A DNA stretch of 64,000 bases from positions 2,218,001-2,282,000 of the forward strand of contig NZ_CP102589.1 of assembly GCF_032818155.1 (NCBI RefSeq), written 5' to 3'. Below, in pieces: positions 26,066 through 34,710 of the stretch. A program made the translations under genes and the position numbers. Every line of letters begins with the position of its first letter. Position 1 is the stretch's first letter. This stretch comes from Niallia taxi (GTDB taxonomy: Bacteria > Bacillota > Bacilli > Bacillales > Cytobacillaceae). Below the pieces are notes generated by a model. It did no database searches. It saw nothing but the letters and a program-made list of their open reading frames with translations, and was not told the DNA's origin.

Positions 26066-27196
26066 GTGAAAATACGATACATACTGTTAGCTTTGCTGCT
26101 AATGTTTTTCCCATATAAAATAGCAGAAGCAGAGGAATTACAAAATCCAACAAAAGCTAAACTGAAAATATTAGAAACGACAGATATCCATGCGAATATT
26201 TTAGATTATGATTATAAAAACCAAAAACGCACAATTGATTTTGGTCTAAGCAGAACGGCATCGCTTATTCAAAAAATTAGATCACAATCGGAAAATACCC
26301 TTTTATTCGATGTTGGCGATGTAATAAAAGGTAATGCACTCGCAGAATTTATTGCCAAAAGCAATCTTCTAAATCTTACAGATATACACCCTGCATATAA
26401 GACAATGAATTTATTGGAGTATGATGCAGCGACAGTTGGAAATCACGAATTTAATTATGGAATCGATTTTCTTATGAAAAGTTTAACTGGCGCTGATTTT
26501 CCCATTGTAAATGCAAATATTTATATGGATGATCATAATAATATGGAGGAAGATGATCTGCATTTTTTTAATCCGTATGTCATTTTGCCTCAAACTATTC
26601 GAACAGAGGAAGGAAAAGAGGAGACATTAAATGTTGGTGTGATTGGCTTGCTCACACCGATTGCAGCAGAATGGGACAAGGAATACTTTAAAGGGAACTT
26701 AATTATAAAGAATATGAGTGAAACAGCAGCTGAGCTAGTTCCGAAAATGAAAAAAGAGGGTGCTGATCTTATCATTGCCCTTGTACATGCAGGACTGCAA
26801 TCAGATGGAGCTCTTAAGGAAAAGCAGGGGAATAATGTAGTCGATGTGAGTATGGTGGAAGGGATTGATGTCCTATTATTTGGACATTCCCATGGACTGT
26901 TTCCAAAAAATGGTGAAAAGAATACAGATGTCATTAACCATCAGGCCGGAACGATAAATGGAAAGCCAACCGTTCAAGCAGGCTTTTGGGGAAATCATCT
27001 TGGAATTATTGATTTAACGATGGAAAAAAGAGCAGGTGAATGGAAGATAACAGCATCCAAATCACAGGCAAAACCAATTATCCGAATCATTAATGATAAG
27101 AAGGTGCCAGTTGTTTCACCATACCAGCCGATTGAGTACTTAATGAAGCCTTATCATGAGCAAACATTGGAGTATATTAAAAGCTTAAAGGAATAG
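26066..27196 (+). CDS. Secreted metallophosphoesterase, 5'-nucleotidase/CpdB-like N-terminal domain only
   Basis: The 376-residue protein has a signal peptide ('YILLALLLMFFPYKIAEAEE') and a calcineurin-like phosphoesterase domain: 'ILETTDIHANILDYDY', 'FDVGDVIKGN', 'TVGNHEFNYG', 'LVHAG' and 'LFGHSHGLF' are the metal-ligand blocks. Family members (2',3'-cyclic phosphodiesterase/3'-nucleotidase) carry a second nucleotide-binding domain of about 200 residues; this protein stops at 'YHEQTLEYIKSLKE', where that domain would begin. GTG 26066 follows AGGTGAA; a longer in-frame start at 26003 would hide the signal peptide. Confidence 0.8.
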   Translation: MKIRYILLALLLMFFPYKIAEAEELQNPTKAKLKILETTDIHANILDYDYKNQKRTIDFGLSRTASLIQKIRSQSENTLLFDVGDVIKGNALAEFIAKSNLLNLTDIHPAYKTMNLLEYDAATVGNHEFNYGIDFLMKSLTGADFPIVNANIYMDDHNNMEEDDLHFFNPYVILPQTIRTEEGKEETLNVGVIGLLTPIAAEWDKEYFKGNLIIKNMSETAAELVPKMKKEGADLIIALVHAGLQSDGALKEKQGNNVVDVSMVEGIDVLLFGHSHGLFPKNGEKNTDVINHQAGTINGKPTVQAGFWGNHLGIIDLTMEKRAGEWKITASKSQAKPIIRIINDKKVPVVSPYQPIEYLMKPYHEQTLEYIKSLKE

Positions 27197-27272
27197 CTGT
27201 AAGCAGGATAATTGCTTCTAGGACAGTAATCATTCTATAGTAATATAGAGAACAAAAGGAGGTCAGAAAAAA

Positions 27273-28277
27273 ATGTCGAAAACATTAAAAAATGCTAAGT
27301 TTTCTGTCCTTGATTTATCGCCAATTATAGAAGGAAGTACAGCGGGTGCTGCTTTTAAAAATTCATTAGATTTAGCACAGCATGCGGAAAAATGGGGATA
27401 TAATCGGTATTGGGTTGCAGAACATCACAGCATGCCAGGCATTGCCAGCAGTGCTACATCTGTGCTGATTGGATATATTGCAGGAGGTACGAACAAAATT
27501 CGTGTCGGGTCTGGTGGAATCATGCTGCCAAACCATGCACCGTTGGTTATTGCCGAACAGTTTGGGACATTAGAGTCTTTGTATCCAAACAGAATTGATT
27601 TAGGGCTTGGACGTGCCCCGGGAAGTGACCAGTTAACGGCAAATGCATTGCGCAGGGGCGGAAAACGGGACGGAAGTGACTTTCCGGAAATGCTAGAGGA
27701 CTTACGCCAATTTTTAAGGCCTTATGAGCAAACAGGCTTGCCTGTTCGTGCTATTCCTGGGGAAGGCTTGAACATTCCAATATGGCTGCTAGGATCAAGT
27801 GGATTCAGTGCAAAACTGGCAGCAGAGCTTGGTTTGCCATTTGCGTTTGCAAGCCACTTTTCATCAGATTACACTATCCCAGCATTACAAACCTACCACC
27901 AGAATTTTAAACCATCAAAAGTGCTCGAAAAGCCTTATGTTATGGTTGGGGCAAACATAATCATTTCTGAAACAGAGGAAAAAGCCCAATATTTAGCTAC
28001 ATCCTCACAGCAACAATTTTTAAGCTTAATAAGAGGCAGACCAACGCAAATGAAGCCGCCTGTTGAAAACATGGATGAAATCTGGAGTCCATATGAGCGG
28101 TCCGTTGTTCAACAACAGCTTAAATCCTCTATTATTGGTACACAGGAAATAGTTGCCGCAAAGCTCGAGGCGTTTTTGAAGGAGACGCAAGCAGATGAAG
28201 TTATCGTAAACACAGCTTTATATAGCCATCAAGAAAGACTTGAATCCTTTAAGCTTCTTAAGGAAATTGTTATGTAG
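27273..28277 (+). CDS. LLM class flavin-dependent oxidoreductase
   Basis: This 334-residue protein is a luciferase-like monooxygenase. 'SVLDLSPI', '[17 protein letters not shown]', '[23 protein letters not shown]' and '[11 protein letters not shown]' are hallmarks of the MsnO8/YceB-like group, which use FMNH2 (or F420) to oxidise small substrates. AAAGGAGG precedes the ATG. It is a single gene; the substrate is unknown. A second LLM enzyme of another subgroup is at 37486. Confidence 0.9.
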   Translation: MSKTLKNAKFSVLDLSPIIEGSTAGAAFKNSLDLAQHAEKWGYNRYWVAEHHSMPGIASSATSVLIGYIAGGTNKIRVGSGGIMLPNHAPLVIAEQFGTLESLYPNRIDLGLGRAPGSDQLTANALRRGGKRDGSDFPEMLEDLRQFLRPYEQTGLPVRAIPGEGLNIPIWLLGSSGFSAKLAAELGLPFAFASHFSSDYTIPALQTYHQNFKPSKVLEKPYVMVGANIIISETEEKAQYLATSSQQQFLSLIRGRPTQMKPPVENMDEIWSPYERSVVQQQLKSSIIGTQEIVAAKLEAFLKETQADEVIVNTALYSHQERLESFKLLKEIVM

Positions 28278-28362
28278 TTTTCCTTATTCTTAGGTTATCA
28301 CTTGACTATATGCCCAAATATGATTTATCTTTCTTACATGTGCTATACATGGAGGTTTTTTT

Positions 28363-28770
28363 TTGAAAACGACAATGATCTTAAAAAATGCTGATAAAAT
28401 CAATCAATTATTACAAGATATAGTAAAAGAGTCTTATGAAGAAATCAGAGGGGAAGAAGTATTACTTTGTATGGAATGCTGTGATGTTGATTTATTCGTG
28501 ACAGTTGATTCACATGAAGAGCTTACTGATGCCATTAAGGAAAACTTTGAGCTAGATGAATTTGACGAAGTGCTTGATAAAGATCAATATATTCAATTAT
28601 TGAAAGAACTGGACGAGTATTATGTCGAGCTCCATATTCAATCAGGCTTTTACGATTACTTTCCAGCAGGAACCTATACTGTTAACGGTCAGGAAGAAGA
28701 AACGGAAACAGATATATTAGCGCCAAAAGGGATTTTTTACGCACCCTTTGAAGAAGCTGTTAAAGAATAA
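28363..28770 (+). CDS. Acidic conserved hypothetical protein
   Basis: The 135-residue protein starts at TTG, seven bases after GGAGG. It is strongly acidic, with 'EEVLLCMECCDVDLFVTVDSHEELT' holding three nearby cysteines, and 'HIQSGFYDYFPAGTYTVNGQEEE'. No signal peptide or membrane helix is seen. The family is not recognised. It has its own bidirectional terminator, shared with the convergent CDF transporter gene. Confidence 0.65.
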   Translation: MKTTMILKNADKINQLLQDIVKESYEEIRGEEVLLCMECCDVDLFVTVDSHEELTDAIKENFELDEFDEVLDKDQYIQLLKELDEYYVELHIQSGFYDYFPAGTYTVNGQEEETETDILAPKGIFYAPFEEAVKE

Positions 28771-28777
28771 TGTGCAA

Positions 28778-28808
28778 AAGAGGAAAGGGGGCTGCCTTTC
28801 CTCTTCTT
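28778..28808. terminator. Bidirectional terminator
   Basis: AGAGGAAAGG pairs with CCTTTCCTCT (10 bp) around a 6-base loop, with T-rich flanks for both convergent genes. Confidence 0.85.
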
Positions 28809-29785
28809 TATGGTGTTTTTATCTCATTACTTGGCTCTTTCCACTTTAAAATGCCATCGTCCTTGTCATATTCAATAATGACGTCAGAAACACCTTTTTC
28901 CTCCAAAATTTGATCCTCAATGCGATGCCTAATAAGATCCGCTTGTGCGACAGTTAGTTTGCTGTCTAATTCAATACTTAATTCAACATGAAAGTTTTCG
29001 CCTTCTTTATAGACAGAAATGTCCTGAATATCGCGTACATCTGGATCTGCCATAGCGATAATGCCGATTCTTCCTTCCATTTCCGCATCACTTTCACCGA
29101 TAGCACCAGCAGCATTATCCAAAAATACTCTTCCGACAACGAAAAACATAAATATTCCGATGATTATGGAAGCGAGACCCTCGGCTTGATGGAATGGAGT
29201 ATATTGAGCAATGATGACAGCAAGCATTGCGAGAAGACCGCCGCCTGTTGCTACGATGTCCTCCAGAAAGACTAATTTTGTGGCGGGATTTGCTTTCTTC
29301 AAATAAAGGAAGCTGTTCTTAAAAAGGCTTAAGCCTCGAGACGGGACACCCTCATCTTTTACGATTTCCTTCATCGCTTTCATAAGCACAAAAAATTCCA
29401 GTACAACAGCAAGAGCAAGTACTGCGATATTTAAATAAAATCCAGTCGATTCAGTTGGATGAAATAAGTGGTCAATTCCTTCTCGGATTGTCTCATAGGA
29501 CATAATTCCAACAATAAGAACAGCAAATAACAAAACTAGATTAACAAGTCTGCCAAAGCCGCCAGGAAATCGTTTTGTTGGTGCCTTTTTGCTTAAAGCG
29601 GAACCGATAAAGACAAAAAATTGATTAGCCGCATCACCAAGTGAATGCATTGTTTCAGCAAACATCGCTACATTTCCCGTTATCCCGAATGCTGTTCCTT
29701 TTATTGCCGCAATCAGCGTATTAATTACCGTTGCATAAAGTGCTGATTTATTCCCATTCTTTAGCAACGCAAAAAAATCTTTCAT
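28808..29785 (-). CDS. Cation diffusion facilitator family transporter
   Basis: The 325-residue protein has the CDF layout: six membrane helices and a cytoplasmic C-terminal domain (about 235-315). 'AMFAETMHSLGDAANQFFV' in helix II and 'EDIVATGGGLLAMLAV' in helix V carry the Asp/His residues that bind divalent metal ('HSLGD'). It exports cations such as Zn(II), Mn(II) or Fe(II) by proton antiport. AGGAAGAGGG lies before the ATG. Metal specificity cannot be judged by eye. Confidence 0.9.
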   Translation of the reverse strand: MKDFFALLKNGNKSALYATVINTLIAAIKGTAFGITGNVAMFAETMHSLGDAANQFFVFIGSALSKKAPTKRFPGGFGRLVNLVLLFAVLIVGIMSYETIREGIDHLFHPTESTGFYLNIAVLALAVVLEFFVLMKAMKEIVKDEGVPSRGLSLFKNSFLYLKKANPATKLVFLEDIVATGGGLLAMLAVIIAQYTPFHQAEGLASIIIGIFMFFVVGRVFLDNAAGAIGESDAEMEGRIGIIAMADPDVRDIQDISVYKEGENFHVELSIELDSKLTVAQADLIRHRIEDQILEEKGVSDVIIEYDKDDGILKWKEPSNEIKTP

Positions 29786-29919
29786 CCTTAAACCCTCTTC
29801 CTATCGTAAATAAACAGTTTTTAAATTCTCGCTCATTTTTAAAGGATATAAATTACATCATTCCCATTTATTAAAATTACATGCAAAGGAGAGCTTGATT
29901 GTACATATAACTAAAAAGA

Positions 29920-29942
29920 AGTCTGTCAAATTACGACAGACT
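29920..29942 (-). terminator. Terminator of the 55-residue minus-strand gene
   Basis: AGTCTGTC pairs with GACAGACT around 7 bases. On the minus strand it is followed by TTCTTTTTAG. It lies about 80 bases after the stop of the small gene at 30023-30190. Confidence 0.6.
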
Positions 29943-30022
29943 AATTTAGATTATGTAAGTTAATTCTTGGAAGCTTTAAGATTTCTGTTTTAGAACATTA
30001 AACAAAAACGAAAACCCGCACA

Positions 30023-30190
30023 TTAGTTCGCTTTTTCAACGGCAGTGTTCCAGTCGGGAAAATAATGAAGAGCATGCCTCATTAAATCAGGGTGGTTTGT
30101 TTTAATTTTCTTTTTGTTTAATTGGTCTCCCTTAGAACGCAAACCTTGGATTGCAGCGATAACTTGATCTGCACTCATTGTTACTTCCAT
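30023..30190 (-). CDS. 55-residue protein resembling a single homing-endonuclease-associated repeat
   Basis: The frame encodes 55 residues, beginning MEVTMSADQVIAAIQG and ending HYFPDWNTAVEKAN. ATG 30190 is preceded by AAGGAGGT at ideal spacing, so translation is likely although the frame is short. The pattern 'IIxAIQxL...G..L....KTNHPDLMRHALHYFPDWNTAVE' resembles one unit of the Myb/SANT-like repeat found singly or in tandem in Bacilli (HNH-associated repeat), a possible DNA-binding fold. The function is unknown. Confidence 0.7.
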   Translation of the reverse strand: MEVTMSADQVIAAIQGLRSKGDQLNKKKIKTNHPDLMRHALHYFPDWNTAVEKAN

Positions 30191-30451
30191 TAACTTACCT
30201 CCTTAAGTAGATTATCAACATTATTGCCAGTTTTGTTTTCTTTAAACATGGCGATTTTTATTTCCTCGGAAACCGCAAAATATGCTAGGATAGAGCATCA
30301 TTTGACAAAAGTTAAATTACTTTAGTGTTTACTTATGTCTAGCAATAAAGCGGTCTTTTTGTTTGTCGCAGCGTATAGCAAACTATATAATAGAAAATAA
30401 GTGCAAAATAGCACATAGATGTATTCGCGTTAAGGGAGTGTATGGACTAAT

Positions 30452-32095
30452 ATGAAACTTAAGTTTTTTTCTGGTGTATTTCTAGTAATGATGCTGTTAT
30501 TCACCATAAATATTTCGAATGCTTCTGCACATGCCTATATCGTCAATTCAAGTCCGAGTGAGAATGAAAGCTTGGATGATTCACCAACAAAAGCGACGAT
30601 TGAGTATAACGAAAAAATTCAATCGGGATTTGCTGTTTTAAATGTAACGAATTCTGCTGGTGAAAAGGTTGATGAAGGCAATGTGATAGTGGAGGGTAAA
30701 ACAATCTCCGTTGATTTGAAAGCCAATTTAAAGAATGATGTTTATACAATGGAATGGCGTGTTGTCTCTGCTGATGGGCATTCGATAACAGGATTAGTTC
30801 CATTTAGTATTGGCGAGCTGCCAGAGGGTGTTGTGCTTCCGCAAGAGCAATATACAGCAGACAAAAGCAGTATGGTAAGTGTCTCCATAAATAAAGTCCT
30901 ACTATACAGTGGTTTTTCCCTTTATATGGGTCTGGTTTTATTTTATCTTGTTTGGTTTAGGCCAAATGGATTGGAGCCTAAGATTGCAGGAAGAACGAAA
31001 AGGTACGCAGTTGTTGCATTAACCTTAATAGGATTAGGGTTATTATCCTTTATCGTTATCCAAACGCAAGTAAATGCAGGTGTATCCTTCTTCCAGGCAT
31101 TAAAACCTTCCTTGCTTCTTGAAACACTGCAAAGCACAAAAGAAGGAACAATTTGGTCCATTCAGATGGTACTTTTCTTACTATTAGTGCTAGCACAAGT
31201 ATTAATATTCAAAAAAGGAGCACTATTAAAGAAAATAATGTGGATTTTGCCGCTCATCAGCTTTGTTGGCATTCTCCTTTGCAAAGCTTTCATTGGTCAT
31301 CCATCAAGTTCACCATATGAAAATGTGGCAATCATCATGAACTTTTTCCATTTGACGGCAGCTTCCATTTGGCTTGGTGGCATTATTGTGATTATTTTCC
31401 TTCTAAAAGAAGGGATTTTTGCTAAAGAGGGCGAGCAGCATGATATTTACTGGAACACATTGCAGTCCTATTCCATGTGGGCACTGTTTACTGTTGCAGT
31501 CCTTGCGATTTCCGGTGCTGTTAACGGATCCTTGCTGATACCTGACTTCCATTCCTTAGTTAGCACAGCTTACGGAATCACATTACTTGTGAAAGTCGGT
31601 ATTTTTGCCTTAATGATTGGCTTTGGCGCATATCATCTTGTAAGCAGAACAATGCTTTCAAGGCAAAAATTCTATAAAAAAACAATTAAGATAGAAATGG
31701 TACTTGGCGTGCTTCTGCTAATGGTGACAAGCGTCTTTACACAGCTGCAAACACCGACCTTGCCGATAGATAAACCTTTTTACAGTGAAGCAGAGATTTC
31801 TTATAATGAAAATTTAAGTCTTGCTGTTTCACCAAAGAAAACCGGTATCCAAAATCAATATGAAGTTAATTTATTTGATAATGACAGAGATCCTTTAAAG
31901 GATCCTGAACAAATCACGATTGAATTAAAGCAAGGAGACCAGCAAACCTCCTTTACCCTTGAAAAGGCAGGGGAAGGAAAATACACTGCTGAAAATCTCC
32001 AGCTCAATAGCCCAGGAAAATGGGAAGCAACCGTTCATTTGTTATTTAAAGATCTCGACAGCTACGATATCCCATTTGAATTTAACGTAAGATAA
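30452..32095 (+). CDS. ycnJ: CopC-CopD fusion copper protein (YcnJ-like)
   Basis: The 547-residue protein has a signal peptide, then a CopC domain starting 'HAYIVNSSPSENESLDDSP' (residues about 27-125; the N-terminal His after cleavage is a copper ligand), then eight membrane helices of a CopD domain (about 150-425), and a C-terminal extracellular domain (about 440-547). Length and order match B. subtilis YcnJ, a copper acquisition protein repressed by copper. No YcnK or YcnI homologue is adjacent here. AAGGGAGTG lies before the ATG. Confidence 0.9.
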   Translation: MKLKFFSGVFLVMMLLFTINISNASAHAYIVNSSPSENESLDDSPTKATIEYNEKIQSGFAVLNVTNSAGEKVDEGNVIVEGKTISVDLKANLKNDVYTMEWRVVSADGHSITGLVPFSIGELPEGVVLPQEQYTADKSSMVSVSINKVLLYSGFSLYMGLVLFYLVWFRPNGLEPKIAGRTKRYAVVALTLIGLGLLSFIVIQTQVNAGVSFFQALKPSLLLETLQSTKEGTIWSIQMVLFLLLVLAQVLIFKKGALLKKIMWILPLISFVGILLCKAFIGHPSSSPYENVAIIMNFFHLTAASIWLGGIIVIIFLLKEGIFAKEGEQHDIYWNTLQSYSMWALFTVAVLAISGAVNGSLLIPDFHSLVSTAYGITLLVKVGIFALMIGFGAYHLVSRTMLSRQKFYKKTIKIEMVLGVLLLMVTSVFTQLQTPTLPIDKPFYSEAEISYNENLSLAVSPKKTGIQNQYEVNLFDNDRDPLKDPEQITIELKQGDQQTSFTLEKAGEGKYTAENLQLNSPGKWEATVHLLFKDLDSYDIPFEFNVR

Positions 32096-32186
32096 ATATG
32101 GGGAATTATTATTTCTTGGGAAACCGCAAGATGTGACAAGTTTTTTATAAACAAGTCGTTTTTAGAGAAAACATGTCGAAGATTAA

Positions 32187-32216
32187 CAAAGGCCGTGCAT
32201 GTATGCATGGCCTTTG
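32187..32216. terminator. Bidirectional terminator between ycnJ and bioY
   Basis: CAAAGGCC and TGCAT pair with ATGCA and GGCCTTTG. Short T-tracts lie on both sides. Confidence 0.75.
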
Positions 32217-32223
32217 TTGTGTA

Positions 32224-32793
32224 TTATATTCGTAAGCTGCTTTTTTTGAAATAGGAATTGTTTAATCTGTTTGCAAGTACACCAGCGAAGGCTGTGAAAA
32301 TAAGATCCTTAACTAATGGAAGCATCATCCAGCCCCAAACAATTTCATAGGAAAAGCTTTCAGGAGCTTGTGCCCATAGCTTATACGAAAAAAACATCCA
32401 GTTAGTACCGATTACATAATTAATCGCTAATCCGACATAACTGCTAAAAATAAATGCAGGCAAGGAGCTGTTTCGTTCACGGATAGCACCTACTGTATAA
32501 GCAAGCAAAATATAGCTGAGAATAAAACCGAATGTTGGGCTTATCAGGATTCTTAAACCACCGCTAAGTCCAGAGAAAATAGGGAAGCCAGCAAGGCCAA
32601 TTAACATATAGGAAATCATCGCAATCATGCCAAGCCTTTTACCTAACAACAAACCAGCCATAATGGCGAAAAAGGTTTGCAGAGTAATTGGTACACCTGC
32701 AATTATTAAGAAGTTTGTTACATTAGCACCAATTGTCATTAACGCTACAAATAAAGCTACCATTGTAATATCAATTGCTCTCCATTTCTTCAT
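32224..32793 (-). CDS. bioY: Biotin transporter BioY
   Basis: The 189-residue membrane protein is the substrate-binding S component of the ECF-type biotin uptake system. It has six helices, with 'GVPITLQTFFAIMAGLLLGKRLG' and 'GLAGFPIFSGLSGG', the BioY signatures. It can work alone or with shared EcfA/A'/T subunits, which are not in this window. A BirA-like operator lies upstream (32862-32888), so biotin repression is predicted. The ribosome site is AAAGGATGG. Confidence 0.95.
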   Translation of the reverse strand: MKKWRAIDITMVALFVALMTIGANVTNFLIIAGVPITLQTFFAIMAGLLLGKRLGMIAMISYMLIGLAGFPIFSGLSGGLRILISPTFGFILSYILLAYTVGAIRERNSSLPAFIFSSYVGLAINYVIGTNWMFFSYKLWAQAPESFSYEIVWGWMMLPLVKDLIFTAFAGVLANRLNNSYFKKSSLRI

Positions 32794-32861
32794 GTCAAAA
32801 ATCCATCCTTTATAAATATGTATTATAACTAAAATTTACTATATAAGGTGTTGGAATATAT

Positions 32862-32888
32862 GTCAACCAAATTTTATTTTTAGTTAAC
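32862..32888 (-). promoter_or_regulatory. BirA-like operator upstream of bioY
   Basis: GTCAAC (32862-32867) and GTTAAC (32883-32888) are separated by 15 bases, the spacing and half-sites of Firmicute BirA boxes. It sits 69 bases upstream of the bioY start. Confidence 0.7.
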
Positions 32889-32968
32889 TTATTTCTTTGA
32901 ATTGATTTACATAAAAAAACATAGATTGCGAATAATAGAAGCAAACAGCAGTAGAAAGGAGAGTTAAG

Positions 32969-33301
32969 ATGCGAAAGTCGGTACTAAGTATAGTAAGCAT
33001 AACTTTACTCAGCTTTTTGTTTGCAATGACCACGTCAGCAGCACCAAGTGGTGATAAAGGACTGCCCTCCTATGTTAAATGGGGTCAAATAGCAGTGACG
33101 AAAACAAAGGAAAAATATCCAAACAGTGAGATTGTTGACTATAAGCATATCGGGAAGGACGAGGAAAAAAACACTTCCACAGAAAAGTTCAAGCTCATTG
33201 TGAAGGAAAAGGACAAAGAAGTGGGCGTTATGGTTAATCTTACTTTTGATACGAGAACAGAAAGATTGTTGAATATTGATTGGAAAGAAGCAAAACCATG
33301 A
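32969..33301 (+). CDS. DUF3889 domain secreted protein
   Basis: The 110-residue protein has a signal peptide ('VLSIVSITLLSFLFAMTTSA') and a mature part of about 85 residues, 'PSYVKWGQIAVTKTKEKYPNSEIVDYKHIG', the DUF3889 pattern found in several Bacillus secreted proteins. The function is unknown. AGGAGAG precedes the ATG. It converges with the GH4 gene, with a shared terminator. Confidence 0.85.
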   Translation: MRKSVLSIVSITLLSFLFAMTTSAAPSGDKGLPSYVKWGQIAVTKTKEKYPNSEIVDYKHIGKDEEKNTSTEKFKLIVKEKDKEVGVMVNLTFDTRTERLLNIDWKEAKP

Positions 33302-33310
33302 TGTTTAGCA

Positions 33311-33344
33311 AAAAAACTCCGCTAAAATAATAGCGGAGTTTTTC
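33311..33344. terminator. Bidirectional terminator
   Basis: AAAACTCCGCTA pairs with TAGCGGAGTTTT (12 bp) around 6 bases, with A- and T-runs on each side. Confidence 0.92.
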
Positions 33345-33353
33345 TATTTGAGG

Positions 33354-34709
33354 TTAAACAAGTGAACCTTCTTTATATTCTTTTTTCAAAGTTGGCCAAA
33401 AATCTTTATTTGCTGCAATTAAATCATCTAAGACAGCTTTAGCTACTTTGGCAGATGGTAGTGTTTTGTTCAGTGTAAAGGCTTGGAGCGCTTTTTCATA
33501 AGAACCTTCAATGATCGCCTCGACAAGAATTTTTTCAGAAGCAAGCTGCTGTTCAATCATTGCTTTGTAGAAGTAAGGAATATCTCCGACAAATTCTGGT
33601 TTAGGTCCGTCTGCTGTAATGAAAGCAGGAACTTCAATCATAGCGTCTGCAGGCAGATTTGGGATCGTCCCGTTATTTTCTGTCATCACTACATAGCGTT
33701 TGCCAAGGTTTTGAGCTATCGACACTGTAACATCGACAATAAAGGTTCCATGTACTCCTACAGCGAAGGAGTCTTCCAATATACCAGTCTCTTCAAACTT
33801 CTCTACTGTTTCAAACAGAGTTTTTTCTCTGCCATCCATCACTTCATTTGCACGTGTATAATCTTTGTTGGATGTTTCTACAATATGATCTGGGAACAGG
33901 TAATATTGTAGATATGGATTTGGCAAGTATTCAGGGAAATGATCCATAATCAGCTTAATGTTTTTAAATGTTTTAATCCAAGAGGAATCTGCATGGCGAT
34001 AGTCAATTTTAGAAACATCCTCTGTCAGCAAGCCGTGCTTATAAACATGCTCCCTTACTTCAGCAAGTCGATCAATCCCGTTAACCTCAAGTCGTGTGAA
34101 CCAGCCAAAATGGTTTAGTCCGAAATAGTCAACGACAAGCTCGTCTCTTTCGACACCGAGTATTGCGGCAATATTACGCATGGTAGCGACAGGCATGTCA
34201 CAAATATTTAGCACCCTTGCCTTTGGACGCAGCTTACGGACACCTTCTGCGACTATTGATGCTGGATTAGAATAGTTGACAATCCATGCGGTTTCCTTAG
34301 CGTACTGCTCCACATAGTCAATAAGTTCAATCATCGGAGCTATCGTTCTAAGACCATATGCCAATCCGCCAGGACCACATGTTTCTTGGCCAACAACATT
34401 GTGAGAGAGAGGGATTTTCTCATCCAGCTCGCGCAATGCATATTTTCCCACCCTCATTTGTGCAAACACGAAGTCGGCATTTTCAAACGCTGTTTGTGGA
34501 TCTGTCGTATCTGTTACAAGAATAGAATCTGTATACTCAGCGATAACGGCTTTTGCTGCAACAACAACCTTGGATTGTCTTTCACCATCAATATCATAGA
34601 AGCGAATTTCAGAGAGCGGCAAATCTTCCAGTCTGTCCATTAAGCTTCGGATAATTCCTGGTGTGTAAGTGCTGCCTCCGCCTGCAACTGCCAATATATA
34701 TTTTTTCAT
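33354..34709 (-). CDS. malA: 6-phospho-alpha-glucosidase, glycoside hydrolase family 4
   Basis: The 451-residue enzyme hydrolyses phosphorylated alpha-glucosides such as maltose-6'-phosphate in the cytoplasm, using NAD+ and a divalent metal. The NAD-binding start is 'ILAVAGGGSTYTPGI'. 'NICDMP' (Cys170-Pro173) is the CDMP signature that marks alpha- rather than beta-specific family-4 enzymes; His200 in 'GLNHFGW' is a metal ligand. It starts one base after the PTS gene stop with an AGGAGG site, so both are in one operon. B. subtilis GlvA (MalA) is the counterpart. Confidence 0.93.
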   Translation of the reverse strand: MKKYILAVAGGGSTYTPGIIRSLMDRLEDLPLSEIRFYDIDGERQSKVVVAAKAVIAEYTDSILVTDTTDPQTAFENADFVFAQMRVGKYALRELDEKIPLSHNVVGQETCGPGGLAYGLRTIAPMIELIDYVEQYAKETAWIVNYSNPASIVAEGVRKLRPKARVLNICDMPVATMRNIAAILGVERDELVVDYFGLNHFGWFTRLEVNGIDRLAEVREHVYKHGLLTEDVSKIDYRHADSSWIKTFKNIKLIMDHFPEYLPNPYLQYYLFPDHIVETSNKDYTRANEVMDGREKTLFETVEKFEETGILEDSFAVGVHGTFIVDVTVSIAQNLGKRYVVMTENNGTIPNLPADAMIEVPAFITADGPKPEFVGDIPYFYKAMIEQQLASEKILVEAIIEGSYEKALQAFTLNKTLPSAKVAKAVLDDLIAANKDFWPTLKKEYKEGSLV

Positions 34710-34710
34710 C

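Noticed and set aside
28278-28362. Possible riboswitch before the acidic hypothetical gene
   Set aside because: Too short and without any conserved aptamer pattern.
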